Positions 1 to 11,663 of a stretch of DNA of 64,000 bases are shown in pieces (position 1 is the stretch's first letter; every line of letters starts with the position of its first letter). The position numbers and the translations under genes were made by a program. The DNA lies in NCBI GenBank assembly GCA_905250025.1, contig CAJNOJ010000002.1, positions 1 through 64,000 of the forward strand. The letters run 5' to 3'. This DNA is from Adineta ricciae (Eukaryota; Rotifera; Eurotatoria; Adinetida; Adinetidae). Below the pieces are notes generated by a model. That model was not told the origin of the DNA. It worked only from the letters and a program-made list of their open reading frames with translations, and ran no database searches.

Positions 1-1203
1 CAGGATTAATTGACTGTCATCATTGAATTACATATTGACACATACATCGACATTAGCCACTCACATTTACTCTCAAAAAAAGCAAATATACCTAAGACGA
101 GAGGGAAAGAGAAGAAGAAGACAACCTTTTCGCACCGGATTCGACACCCATCAGAGATTGTTTGATCAAAAGCTCAAGTTAAGATTAAATGCTCATTGTC
201 ACATTAGTTTTCTTTCTTTTCGACAAATGAAAACGAAAGTTCGGACGAGTCACCGATCATTAAACACACAAATGATTTTCGATATGCAATGTACTAGCCT
301 GATAATCAGCCTGTCTGACTGATAACAACTGTCAGTTGCGAATCATTTCCAAAATATATACATTGAGAGTTAAAATCGAAGAAAAGAAAAGCAGCATTCA
401 TCTTCGTTTATCATTTCAACATGTTTGAACAATTAGACATTCACGAACGATATGTGAATACGAAATTTCAATAAATTTCCAAGGTAAACAGCGATTTATC
501 AAACTGAATATGTCAACACTCGATAATCTCGACGGAAAAAAACAACTTTGTAAAGTTCATACACCAAATTAGATAGATTAAAAATGAGTTGTTCTTTTCG
601 AGGATGACTGCATTTGTATGTAGAGATCGTTGCACGTTTTCCGGATATATTCTAAGAATTGCCTGGAGGAATTTTTTGTAAGAATAGATTTGCTGAAAAG
701 ATATCAATTTAATTATATCGTTTGGATAAACCTTAGGTAAGAGTTTTTCATATCCGGATGATATTTTGGCCTTTTCAGTAGTGAATGTTTCAATCAATTC
801 ATCAGCTCCACACCCTTCAAATGCGACTTGTGTGAAAGTCATGTATCGACTTTGTTTTTCGTTTTGTTTGCTTGATTAATTGAAAGACGAATGATGAAGT
901 GATTGTATGAGAGTTTAAGTACACTTTCATTCTTATTATCATGTACATTTTGTTAAAATAAACAATCTCGGATGCAAACAGTTCGACAGTTGAAATTTGA
1001 GAATGTCTTGAACTTCTATTTGAATCATTAAATAACAATTGCCAGAAAGAATCGATTCAATGCGCGAATGATCTCTAACGACATCTGACTCTACCTAACA
1101 AAGGTGAGTCAACATGTGTTCCTAAGCGACCATCAACAGTTTTCAACATTCATGGTTCTGTCTTTGAACGTCATATTATTCCAAGAATTGATATTACATC
1201 AGG
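1..1203. other. 5' flank, no confident gene
   Basis: AT-rich sequence upstream of IFT54. Open frames on both strands are short and look random, apart from the minus-strand ORF at 513-842, which is listed separately. No RNA gene or repeat was recognised. Confidence 0.5.
513..842 (-). CDS. Doubtful small ORF, 109 aa
   Basis: An ORF with a genuine ATG at 842 that runs 109 codons without an intron. The first about 80 residues have a protein-like composition (starts MTFTQVAFEGCGADEL), while the tail is hydrophobic and low in complexity. I recognise no family. It could be a small lineage-specific gene, one exon of a decayed gene, or a chance ORF. The nearest confident gene, IFT54, is divergent from it and starts about 360 bp away. 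Confidence 0.2.
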   Translation of the reverse strand: MTFTQVAFEGCGADELIETFTTEKAKISSGYEKLLPKVYPNDIIKLISFQQIYSYKKFLQAILRIYPENVQRSLHTNAVILEKNNSFLIYLIWCMNFTKLFFSVEIIEC

Positions 1204-3477
1204 ATGGGTGACAGTGTTGATTCCGATATTATTAAACGTACTCAAGATACTCTTGGTCAAATCATTACTGCACCGGCATTGACCGAGAAACTTCTCAGCC
1301 GACCACCAGTACAATTTCTTCAAGATATCGTCAAAGCTGTATGTTGATTCAATCGTAGAAAATATTTTGGTTAATATTGTAAACATGAAAATCTCTAGGT
1401 CATCAAGAAAACGGATTTTCTTCAAGGATTGTATACGGATGAAGAACTTACGTCAGCCTATCTCAAGGAAGGCCGAGAGAACAAAACATTATTCATGAAA
1501 AAACTCGTTACTGCTGTTTGTTAGTAAAGACATTCTGAGAAAGTGATGTTTTGCTCATTCGTTCATTTAGATATTGCGGTAAAACGAGCGCCTGAAGTGC
1601 GTGTTTCGAAAATTCTCGCTGGTCAAGAAGCAGACAAAACGAATCTTTTATTACAAGCGCTTGCTGAAGCTATTAATTCGAAGGCTAATAATCGAGAAGT
1701 TGTGCGAAAAACTCTACAAACTCTTGGTGAATCGAATGAAAGCGAAGAACCACAAACAGCGAGTCGAGATCAAGAACAATCAGAAACACGTCGAACAAAA
1801 GAAGAACGTTCAAGCCATTCTCGTGATCGTGATCGAGAAGAATCATCAGAAAAACGATCACGATCAAAAGATCATAGTAAAGTAAGAAATAGGGGAATGG
1901 TGGTAGATCGGAAGGAAATTTCTTCGTGTAATTTTTTAAAAGGACAAAGGTGAGACAGACGGAAGTAGCCAGTCGAAGCACCGACGAAGTTCTCGTGGAT
2001 TGGATGATGGTGGCAGTGGAGAAAGAAGAGCCGCACCTTCACGTCGACAAGATGACGATGATGACAACAATGAGAGAAAAGTTTGAAACCACAACGTTTT
2101 GGGCTAATTCAACAGAAATTGGAATTTTTAGGGTGAGGGTGGTGGTGGTGGCGGTGGCGGTGGTGATGATGAGGACGACTCTCGAAGTCGTCGATCTATA
2201 CGGCCAACGTCAGCCAAGGGTTCACGAAAACATCAAGATAGTAGTAATCATCATCGGCCATCATCTCCAAAATGTAATTATTTCATTTTTACAATGATCT
2301 GTCTTCATCACATTTTTTTTATAAACATCTCTTCAGCTGAGCAACCAACACGACCACCTCCGACATTAGTCTCAACAGATCGAGATGACAACGAAGGGTA
2401 TAACTCCAATTTCAATTTTATTCTCAGTTCTAGCTCCTGTTCTTTTTCAGCCGACCACTTGTCCGACCAACTACTGCAGCTAAACGAGGTAAACTTATGA
2501 CTCAAACGTCATCAGATGAAATCGGCACAACATCCGGAAGGTAAGTAGAATCTTTCTTCTCTTTTAACTATTTTTATCTTCTTATACCAAAGAGTCTTGA
2601 GCGGCGCCCAACGCGGCCAAGGAACATTGATCGTTGAAAGTAAAGATACTCGTGACAATGACATGAACAATGACAATGATGACGACGACGACGACAATTT
2701 TCTCATACAAGAAGAAAAGCCTTCGATGACAAGATCAAGTGTAAACATTTCCAATGCAAATCAACTTTAACTTTCTTTTGTGTAAATAGAAACAAGACAC
2801 TTTCGACACTCGTGGTGGTGATCAGGACGATGACGATGCTGATCAGCATGGTGGACTAGTGAATGAAATGATGAGATCGAAGAAGAAGTTAGAAAATGGT
2901 AGTGAAATTCCTGGACAACGTGCAGAAGTGGTCAGCATTCAACTTGATGGAAACGGTTTGTTATTTGGCTTCTTGTTTAGAAAACGATCGCACAAAATGA
3001 TGCTCAGCGTCGTCGCGAACGTGAGAAGATTCAGAAAGATGTTGATAAACTTCGTGAAACAATTCAATCTTTGACAAAAAGGTTTGTTTTCTAGGATTGG
3101 AACTTTTCTTTAAGGATCTTAGGATTTTAGTGTTGTACCATTGGGTAAAATTCTCGAATTCTTGCAAGAAGATTATGAAATGATGGCAAAAGAAATGCAA
3201 CATTATACAGATGAATACAAACGAACAGTTGTCGAGCTAAGAAAAGAGAAATTGTGAGTTGAATCCTTATCTGACTGACCGTGACATTACAAAAACTATG
3301 AATAACTTTTCTAGCACAACCGATCAAAATCTCGAACCACTTCGAGCTGCATTACTTGATTTCGATGATCAGATCGCCGATATGAAAAATCGTATTATAT
3401 TTATGAAGAAAAAAGTCAGTACAAATGAGAAAAACAATGCAGGTCGTCTTTTAGATATAATCCGTAAAACAAAATAA
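1204..3477 (+). CDS. TRAF3IP1: TRAF3-interacting protein 1 / intraflagellar transport protein 54
   Basis: IFT54 is a subunit of the IFT-B complex that carries cargo along cilia; its N-terminal calponin-homology-like domain contacts tubulin. The N-terminus from the ATG at 1204 matches the family well (RTQDTLGQII, LTEKLLSRPP, GLYTDEEL). The next exon continues the domain with VSKILAGQEADKTN. A long basic and acidic low-complexity middle follows (RDRDREESSEKRSRS, a Gly run at about 2135-2165, Asp-rich tracts). The C-terminal coiled coil is typical (VVPLGKILEFLQEDYE, then NLEPLRAALLDF). About ten short introns split the gene. The stop is TAA at 3475-3477. A pyrimidine-AG motif lies 18 bases before the ATG. 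The family assignment is firm; the exact boundaries of the small middle exons are less certain. Confidence 0.9.
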
Positions 3478-3561
3478 TGAACTGTTGTGTTAATGTTTCA
3501 TCTCTCTCTCTGTGTGTATGGGCGTACTTCTTTATATAAAATATACAGATCTTTATTCAGA

Positions 3562-4218
3562 TTAATACGTTGACGCTGTTAAAGGATCTAACTGACTTCG
3601 GCGTGAATGGAGAGGTTTGGCTTTGTATGCTCCATGTTCGACGAATAAAAATCTGACCAACTGAGGGAAAGTCGTGATGTGCTGAGTTTTGGTTTGTAAG
3701 TCTTCGCAAGCGAGAGCTTCTTTTTGAATGCGAGCAATCAGTTGTTCATTCGTCATGCCTCGATTCGGCACAGCGAAGTAATCGAGATGAAATCTTGTGC
3801 ATCGATCTTTACTCGAACTTGCCAAAGAAAAGATCCAGTCGAAGATCATTTTCGTTCGAAGCATATGAAATTCATTCGTAATTACTGCCAAACGAAACAA
3901 TTCCATTGGCTCTAGAACACATTGACGAGCAAAATACGCATTACCAATCGTGTCTAACGACCAATTTTCGATCAGAATCTTCTCCGATGGAATATTTCTT
4001 TCCATCAAGTACGCTGCACTAGCGGTCGCTTCATCGACAGGAAACGAGTGTGCATCGAGTACGGGCGGACGATGCGTTGTGCCTCGACTTAAAACCAAAA
4101 AGTAGCATGTTGATGAGGCCATTTCAACAGCACGATCCAATCGAGCAGCTACCCACGCAGACGGACTTCCATCATCATCGACTCCGCCGCCTGGTAGCAC
4201 AATACAGTCATAGATCAT
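3562..4218 (-). CDS. DUF218 (YdcF/SanA-like) domain protein
   Basis: A single-exon protein of about 219 aa. It has DUF218 hallmarks: an N-terminal beta strand and glycine loop (CIVLPGGGVDDDG), then ARLDRAVEM, then a shared-substrate-loop region (SFPVDEATASAAYLMERNIP), ENWSLDTIGNAYFAR and VITNEFHMLRTKMIF. Bacterial relatives are linked to envelope or vancomycin-tolerance phenotypes, but the biochemical role of eukaryotic members is not known. I start it at the ATG at 4218, because the open frame upstream has only a TTG. TTTGGAG directly precedes the ATG and resembles a splice acceptor. The gene converges on IFT54, with 84 bp between the two stops. Confidence 0.8.
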   Translation of the reverse strand: MIYDCIVLPGGGVDDDGSPSAWVAARLDRAVEMASSTCYFLVLSRGTTHRPPVLDAHSFPVDEATASAAYLMERNIPSEKILIENWSLDTIGNAYFARQCVLEPMELFRLAVITNEFHMLRTKMIFDWIFSLASSSKDRCTRFHLDYFAVPNRGMTNEQLIARIQKEALACEDLQTKTQHITTFPQLVRFLFVEHGAYKAKPLHSRRSQLDPLTASTY

Positions 4219-4392
4219 CTCCAAACAAAAAAGATAAAAGATACAAATGATTAAGAAAGTTCATTCATTGTACTAGAATAAAGAATAAGACAAAGATCAC
4301 CGAATATACATTGCATTAAATAACAAATCAACTGACAAACAATAAAAATGAAAATGCATAGATTTGTATATAAAGGAAGATGTGCAAGCAGA

Positions 4393-5752
4393 TTAACGAT
4401 GAAGTTGTTCTATAAACGATTTATGCTCTTGAGTTCCATTTGGAGAGACTTTCAAGCTAAACTGTTTCATCGTCGACTCTAATGCTTCTTTATTACCAGA
4501 GAAGTAGGCAGCGATGGCATTATGAAAGAGAAGCAATTGATTTTTCATAACCTTCGTCTAGAGAACGAAATAAGTCGTTTGAATATTTTTCGTCTCAATC
4601 AAATCAAACCTGATTTTCATCGAGAAGCTGAAGTTTAATACTTGTATCGCTTTTCAACTGTTCGTATTTTTCTTTATATTTTTCCAGTTCATACAGTTTT
4701 TCATTCGTTTGTCCACTCGCTGGTAAAAGCGCAATTTCCGCTCGGCAGGCATCGTATTCCAGTCTAAAACGAGTATATTTTCTCTGAAAAGTCTCTTCCC
4801 AGTCTATACCTTGCGTTTTCATACAACCGAATAGTGGTGATTGTATCTTCGATAGTTTTAGTGCAGAGTGTATTCATTGTTGAAATGAAGAAATTCAATG
4901 CATTGAATAATGTTTCGCCGTTTCGCGCTAGTAATCGTTGTGTTTCAGCGTTATAGCTAAACTCGTCGACAAGTACTGATGTTTTTTGCTTTAATTCAAT
5001 AAATTGATCACCTAGAAGGTGGTCAACTGAAAACTGGTTGTTTGAATTTCGAAGATTTACTTAGGGCGCTTTGTGTTTGCATTAGATTATAAAAATGGTT
5101 TGCATAACTTCGAGCTAACGCAAGCATATCTTCGTATCGACGTTTCGTTTCTCTCAAATGCTGAAAATATTCAACAACGAACATGACCGTAACGATAGTT
5201 TTGCGCATCGACTAACCTCTATTTGAGCATCGAGTTCAACATTAACCGTGCGCGATGTTTTACCCAACTTTTCGAATAAGGATTGCTTTGTGCATTTGTA
5301 TGTGGTGCGAGTCCATTGTTTGAATTTATCAATCGTTGGAGCAACAGCAGCCACGGCTGCGGCCGACGATGAGGATATTCTCGAAATATCAGGCATCGTT
5401 ATTCGTCGATCTGTCGTCATTGAATTCGATGAAAAATTGTTACCTGAAAGAAAGAAAATCGAATGAATTCTTGTTGAGAGAAAATATTTGGTTATGTACT
5501 TGAAAAGAAATTCGAAGGAGTGTTGGACATGGCACCAGCCGTTGATAATGAATCAGTTTGAAATGGTGCTTTGTCATTGAGACTCTCATAGAGTGACGAA
5601 TGATTTTCGCTTGACGGTGTTACTTGTTGATCAAGATCTATTGTCGAAAAATCAATGGATTCTTGAGTATGATGACTAAAGTTGATTTCGTTCTCATTCA
5701 AACGTGTTTGTTCTTGATTTAATGAACCAAACGCAGCATGAAATGATGTCAT
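4393..5752 (-). CDS. ARFIP2: Arfaptin (AH/BAR-domain Arf/Rac-binding protein)
   Basis: Arfaptins are crescent-shaped BAR-type dimers that bind Arf1, Arl1 and Rac1 GTPases and PI4P at the trans-Golgi. A Ser/Thr/Asn-rich leader of about 110 aa precedes the AH domain. The domain matches arfaptin throughout: [99 protein letters not shown], then [18 protein letters not shown] near the end. Stop TAA at 4393-4395. Splice phases agree across five short introns (for example 5454-5501). The ATG at 5752 is six bases after a CTTTTTAG acceptor-like motif. I cannot separate ARFIP1 from ARFIP2; a single invertebrate orthologue is expected. Confidence 0.9.
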
Positions 5753-6660
5753 TTCTTTCTAAAAAGCACTAGAGCAAAACGATCACGATAGGAACTTGTG
5801 GTTGGCGTATATATTCAACTGATTGCAATCGAATTTGAAGTTATCTGATTAAGATATAATGGGAAGCCATATGATATGGGAGAGATGTGTGCATTTGGTC
5901 TTACAGTAAGCGAGAAAGAATGTAAATGTCGATTTGAATAATAAACTTGATGTCTGTTTCGAATATGATTGATGTGTACGTGAGAATATGTTGGTATTAT
6001 GTTTGAAAGAGAAATTTCAAGAGGAACTTTTCGGATTCCAAGAAGTGCAGTTTTACTTGGCATTGTGTTTTGGTTCAATTGAAAATATGTTGCCAAGTGT
6101 CTTTATAACACAATTGTGAGAATCAAAGGAATAGATGACGCTATTTATTGAGTATAACCATTGTACTGTTTCGTTTATCATTCCATGTTACTATTCTTTT
6201 GAATAAAAAGAATCTTGTTAAATTGTACAAATAACTTTAGTATTTACCGTCTTAAGTTGAAGATAGTCGATTTGAGACACAACGAAATGTTATCACAACA
6301 TTATTCGAATGTTTTACATGTTGAGTTGAATGTAAATTTATCAAAAACACATTGATCGGATATGCTTGACAGAGGAAGAAAACTATCAATGTAATTTTTG
6401 AAAAAACTACTCTGTAGATGGCGTTCACTGCATACCAAATTAAGTCGATTTTGAGTTCAAATATTCGAAAGAAAACTCGATTTTACTTGAAACTTGTTCA
6501 TTGTTTAGCATTTTCCATGAGAATTCGCTTTCATCCTGTCATCAACGTGTACACAACATTGATAACACCCTATCTACTCCAATCATATTCGTTCGCTAGC
6601 CAAACTTTCCCTACCTTCCATATCATTTCATTTCACACTACACACCTTCTATAAAACGCT
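5753..6660. promoter_or_regulatory. Divergent intergenic region between arfaptin and LRRC59
   Basis: About 0.9 kb between two divergently transcribed genes, so it must hold both promoters and 5' UTRs. An open frame on the minus strand at 5815-6063 (starts MPSKTALLGIRK) has no family resemblance and is probably chance or UTR. No TATA or other specific element can be assigned with confidence. Confidence 0.4.
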
Positions 6661-7717
6661 ATGGCTTCGAAATCGAATCTAAAGCTGAAAGATTATCTTT
6701 CGGAAGATGGCAAACTTGATCTATCAATTCTGAGTTTGAAATCAGTTCCAAACGTCAATGACATTGTAAACCAATTCATCCTCAAATGATCATTTTCTCA
6801 TCATTCATTCGTTCTACTTTCAGTTAGCCTTACGTAAAGTTAAATCAATTGATTTATCCAACAACCAAATCGAATCTTTACCCGCATGTATTTCTGTGTG
6901 CGAATATCACATGAAAAAGAATGTCTTTTCTCTTATTTCTCAGGATGACTTCATCAAACTCGAAGGTATTCACACATTGGACTTATCGAGAAATCGTCTA
7001 ACGAAACTGCCGGACAACTTTGGTCAACTTAAATCCTTGAAGCAACTCGACCTTTACGATAATCGCATCAGCAATTTACCTCTTTCTTTTTGTGATTTGA
7101 CAAAACTTGACGTAAATATTCACTCGTTTGAAGAAAATACGCGATTGTTACATGAATGTGACCTTAGTATTTAGATCTGAAAGGGAATCCTCTAGATGCG
7201 GACCTACAAATTCAAGCCGGTAAATGTTTGAATAAGAAAGAATGTCGATCGTGTGCTGAGAGAGTTTTGAAATATATGGACACGCAAAAGGAAGAATTCG
7301 ATAAGGAAGAAGCGATTCGATTGAAAAAGAAACAAGCGAATGAAAAGGCAAAAGCGAAAAAAAGAGAAAAACAAGCGGAGAAGGAACGAGAAGAGAAACG
7401 TTTGAAACGCCAAGAGATCGCTCAGAAACGATTATTAGAAAGAGAACAACGAAAGAAAGAAGCAAATGAACAAGATGATCAGAAGGAGAATGTTCAAGAC
7501 GAAAAAACAAATGAAAATCAAGATAACGATCCAGAAGAAGGAATAAGTAAGAATTGTAAGATGAAATCACATGATTTGATCTCGAATTTTAGTATCACAA
7601 ATCATCGACGGTGTTCTCAATAGTCTCTTACTTAGTCTAATGACATTTTTTACCTGGCAATTGTATCAGAATCATCGACAATCGATAAATCTACAAGATT
7701 TTTATAAATATGTTTGA
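6661..7717 (+). CDS. LRRC59: Leucine-rich repeat-containing protein 59 homologue
   Basis: LRRC59 is a tail-anchored ER and nuclear-envelope protein that associates with ribosomes and helps import of some cargo. This gene starts LKLKDYLSEDGKLDLSIL, then has LRRs (SIDLSNNQIESLP, TLDLSRNRLTKLPDNFG, QLDLYDNRISNLPLSF, DLKGNPLDADLQ). The diagnostic Cys motif KKECRSCAERVLKYM follows. Next is a long Lys/Glu/Arg coiled coil (about 7290-7550) and a last exon from 7592 with one hydrophobic segment (GVLNSLLLSLMTFFTWQLY) and a short tail ending DFYKYV. Stop TGA at 7715-7717. Domain order and total length match the animal family. At least four introns of 40-110 bp interrupt it. Confidence 0.9.
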
Positions 7718-7832
7718 TCCAATCACTGTTCTTTTCTTTTTATCTGTTATTTGGGTGAATAAATGCTACGCTTGATGTCATATTCGTAAGAGATATAAAA
7801 TACATTTGATTTGTTTTAAGATTTTCCCAAAC

Positions 7833-9127
7833 ATGGTGCATTTATCATTTGCTCGATATGTACGTACAAGAATGTTTCTGAAAAGACAAAGAAATGATTG
7901 ATTTGTATCTCAGGCTTCGATCGGTTTCCTTGGATTGGGAAATATGGGTAAACATATGGCAACGAATTTGATTGCGGCAAATCATCAAGTTAAAATCTTC
8001 GATGTAAACCCTCAAGCACTTGACCATTTTAAAGATCAAAGTAGAAACCAATAGACTCTGAGAGGTCACTTCGATAGATTGATTTTATGTATGTTTAGAA
8101 CAAGCAAAAGTTGTATCTGTTCCACAGAATGCTGTTGAAGGTTCGGAATTTATTGTTTTAATGTTACCCAATGGTAAAGTTGTTCGTGATGTTTGTCAAT
8201 CGAATGTTTTTCCGTAAGAAGAATTAGTATTCAATTCTTTCGCGTGTTTTTATTCCTTTTCTGTTCAGAGTAGCAAAGAAAGGTACATGTATCATTGATT
8301 GTAGTACAATTGATGTACGTACATCGAAAGAAATGGCAGAAGTTGCTCACAGTAAAAATATCGGCTTCGTCGATGCGCCTGTTTCGGGCGGTGAGCGTTC
8401 TTTGATTGTTATTAGCGTTTGAATTTCTCGTTGTTTCGTAGGTATAACCGGTGCTCAGAAAGGTACATTAACATTTATGGTTGGTGCTCAAGTCGATGAT
8501 TTTAAAAAAGTTGAACCTATTCTCAGTAAAATGGGTAAAAACATTGTTCATGCCGGTCCAAATGGTAGTGGTTTAATTGCTAAGATCTGCAATAATCTAC
8601 TCTTAGGTATCAGGTATGCAAATGCGTATTTCCAAGTATGTTTTATTTTCTTCTTATTCTCTTGTTTCAGTATGATTGGTACCTCGGAAGCAATGAATCT
8701 CGGTATCAAGTCAGTATTTTTCGTTGCAAAAACGTTTGAGAATATTAATTCTTTGAAAATTTTCAGACTCGGTCTTGATCAAGAAGTTTTAGCAAAACTG
8801 ATCAATTCTTCCACTGGTCAATGTTGGTCAAGTCAAACATACAATCCATGTCCCGGTATTGTTCCCACTGTTCCATCAAGTAACGATTACAACGGTGGTT
8901 TCGCCAGTGAAATGATGATTAAAGATCTTTTACTTGCTCTTGGTATACGCTTATTACTTCTCATTTCATCATCATGCTTTCCTTTTCGATTTTTAGATGC
9001 AGCGAAGGAAGTTCAAGCATCGACACCATTAACTGAAAAGGCCACGGATGTCTACCGTAAAATCTGCTCAAGTGGATTAAACAAACGTGATTTCAGTGTT
9101 GTTTTTAAATATCTTAATGAACAATAG
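7833..9127 (+). CDS. HIBADH: 3-hydroxyisobutyrate dehydrogenase
   Basis: An NAD-dependent enzyme of valine catabolism that oxidises 3-hydroxyisobutyrate to methylmalonate semialdehyde. Motifs in order: Rossmann GFLGLGNMGKHMA, IVLMLPNGK, IIDCSTIDVRTSKEMA, substrate-loop DAPVSGGITGAQKGTL, GPNGSGLIAKICNNLLLG (with the catalytic Lys), and the cofactor-binding MMIKDLLLAL near the C-terminus. It ends SGLNKRDFSVVFKYLNEQ, as in animal HIBADH. Seven small introns with GT..AG ends join cleanly. The ATG at 7833 gives only about nine residues (MVHLSFARY) before the Rossmann strand, so the usual mitochondrial presequence is missing or nearly so. A TTTTAAG acceptor-like motif ends 12 bases before this ATG. 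Confidence 0.92.
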
Positions 9128-10504
9128 AGCGTACGATGTGCTTTTTGTCGTCGTCGCAGGTTTGCTTTTCTTTCAAAATATAAATACAAAGAAAAAAAAG
9201 AACAAAAAACGGTGAATGTAATAGATAGATAGACACACATGCATAAATGAACAAAAAGAAGAAGAAGAACGAACAGCGAAACATTGCTTTATTAAATATA
9301 TATGATTTTTTTTGGGGGGGGGAGGGCGGGGGTTGTTATTGTTGCTGTTGAAGGTAGAAAATTGTCTTTTCATGGAGAAAAACACGTGGCGAAGAAGTTT
9401 TCCTTTCTCGTTGAAGAGGAAATGTAAGGACGGAGAAAATCGAATAGAATAAAAGAATCGAAGGTGGATTTATCACCGGTAAGAAACCGAAACGAAAAAC
9501 ACACGAGGTTTTGGAAGCGTATGAAGATAACTGATCAATACTAGAACGGCATACATGTCTAAAAATCAATTATTGAATAAAAACAACTGTTTCTTTCCTT
9601 CGCCGACAAGAGAATCTTTCTGTTCAGAATAATATCAAATGAGAAAAACACAACAAAGTCTATCCGGGATGTGGAATTTGCTAGAGTCTCGAACTTGTTC
9701 TTGCTAGTCTAATATGAAAGAATACTGGCAACCAATCGACCTGAATGACCAACAACAGCAATAACAATAGAATAGAATTTTTATCTCATGCATAGACAAT
9801 GGATGCAGATGAACACGGTAAAATAGAACAGAAAGCAGCCTATAAATAAAGTGCTAAGAGCTAGAAAATGTACAGCGTGCGAGCATATGAAACACAAGAT
9901 AGCTGAAAAACAAAGAATGACGACAATAATAATATTGAATGAGACAAGCACCTGTGTATGTGTGTACGCGAAAGAAAGAAAGTTGAAGAAAACGAAAACA
10001 GAGAAAAATCAAACGAACGTATTCTGATGCAGAATACCATGACAGAAAGAGAGAGAGCTGGTGATTTTGTTTGCAGCTAGGATGGATAATTTGGATTTGT
10101 TGAGTTCAGTAGTTTTGACTAAATAGAAGAAAGAAAGAGATGAAAAGTCTTTTCTTTTCGAAAGAACGACGATATGTTAGGTCTTATTAAGCAACTACAG
10201 CGATTAGTATATGCATACACGAACTTTAGTTGTCTATTCTGTTGTTGGAGATGATGACTATAAGGAAAAATATGCCGCAATTCAATATAGTGTCGAAAAG
10301 AAAAATGAATCCGATAAATCGTTAGTCAGTCGTAACAGTTGATATTTATTCTCATAATTGCTGATTGACGTGAGAAAAACAATGAATGTCATTTATTTAT
10401 GAATTCCAAGTCTCTCGGATGTCCTATGTGAATGAGATGAACCATCGAATGACATCTGTTGACTAGTTTACGAATATTACGTAATGATGAACGTCGAAAT
10501 GACT
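9128..10504. other. Convergent 3' intergenic region
   Basis: About 1.4 kb between the stop codons of HIBADH (+) and a minus-strand gene. The sequence is purine-rich and AT-rich with no convincing coding. It includes a T8 tract followed by a G-rich run at 9314-9332, and several AATAAA-like words that may serve as polyadenylation signals. No RNA gene was recognised. Confidence 0.45.
9314..9332 (+). repeat. G-run, possible G-quadruplex
   Basis: Nine G, then A, GGG, C and GGGGG. The first run can supply two G-tracts, so four tracts of three or more are available with one-base loops. It directly follows a run of eight T in the 3' region of HIBADH. Confidence 0.4.
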
Positions 10505-11562
10505 TTAGTTTGAAAGAAAATTTACTTGTGGAGAAACAACTGACGGTGAATCGAACACAGGTGAAGATGTTGTTGGTTGTTGAGAATTACTAAACGTTCT
10601 TTCGAAACAAACAAGAAGAAATCAAATCTCAGATTGGAAATATTCAAATATGTACCTTTGTAAATTGGGATTCATCTGGCGATACGATCGATGAAGTGAA
10701 GAATTCGTCGATATTGGAATGTCAGTAGTACTGTTCACTTGTGATGGATACGGGTATGTTGATTGTTGAGGATTATAATAATATTTAAATTTTTCATTAT
10801 TATTATTATTATTATTATTTGCATAGGTATTTGCAGGATGATAATAAGATGTTGATTGACCGTATGAAAACATTTGTGATGAATGTGGATAAGGTGTTGA
10901 AGGATTGGTATTATAATAATAATTATTCATATCGTTTGATTGTGATGGTGGATAATAGAATTGAGAAGAGGAATGATAAGTTGGATAATACATCGATGAA
11001 TGCTGAGACTGTTGGACAGAATAACATGGAATGTTTATAGTTGCATCTAAAAACACGATCAACAAATCAAATTGAAAATATCAGGAAGAACTGTCTTTAC
11101 TTTCACAACGATTTAAATAATCTTGCAAATCATTTGCATTTGTAAACAAATCTGATGATAAATTCATATGGATTAATTCGTTTTCTAACTCCGAATTTCG
11201 TACACATGGTAATGAATATTCCACATCGTTCATAACCATCGGTTGAGAAGCCAAATAATCATTCGCTAATGACGAACAGAGAATGAGATCTTCGATAACA
11301 CTTGTTAAAACTGGTGAACAATACGATTCTTCAATAGATGTATAGTTTCCATTAAGAATTTGAGTTAAAATAGTTTGAAAAACTCTTTCCTGTTTCTGAC
11401 AGTTCAATGCTGTGAATAAGATAAAGAGAGATGAGATGAAATACGATCGAAGGGAGCAACTTACATAAAACAAAGAAGTAGAAATATTTGACGATTAGAG
11501 TTAATTCATTCTTAGATTCATTTGACGAGCTGATTTGATATTTTGTGGTGAAATAACTGATT
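10505..11562 (-). CDS. Tyr/Asn/Ser-rich ORF, probable 3' part of the upstream gene
   Basis: Coding exons read: about 11474-11562 (open to its 5' end), about 11092-11412 (QERVFQTILTQILNGNY ... NDLQDYLNRCES), about 10661-11045 (DATINIPCYSVQQSQ, a Tyr/Pro/Ser stretch, then a run of eight Asn at about 10798-10821), and a last exon ending VVSPQVNFLSN with TAA at 10505-10507. Introns have good GT..AG ends. No in-frame ATG exists in the first exons, so this is unlikely to be a self-contained gene. It is more likely the 3' end of the gene at 11664-14550, reached by a splice near 11562, or a separate gene with an unseen start. No domain is recognised; the composition suggests a disordered transcription-related protein. 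Confidence 0.45.
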
Positions 11563-11663
11563 TTCTGGGTACAAAAAATATTCGCACGGTTTAATTGAGT
11601 TGAACATTTTCTAGAAAAAGGTCTTTCATTCTTTTTTTTTGTTCGTCTTATTTAATTAAAGTT

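Noticed and set aside
2308..2754. Minus-strand ORFs within IFT54
   Set aside because: Shadows of Asp/Arg-rich coding exons of IFT54.
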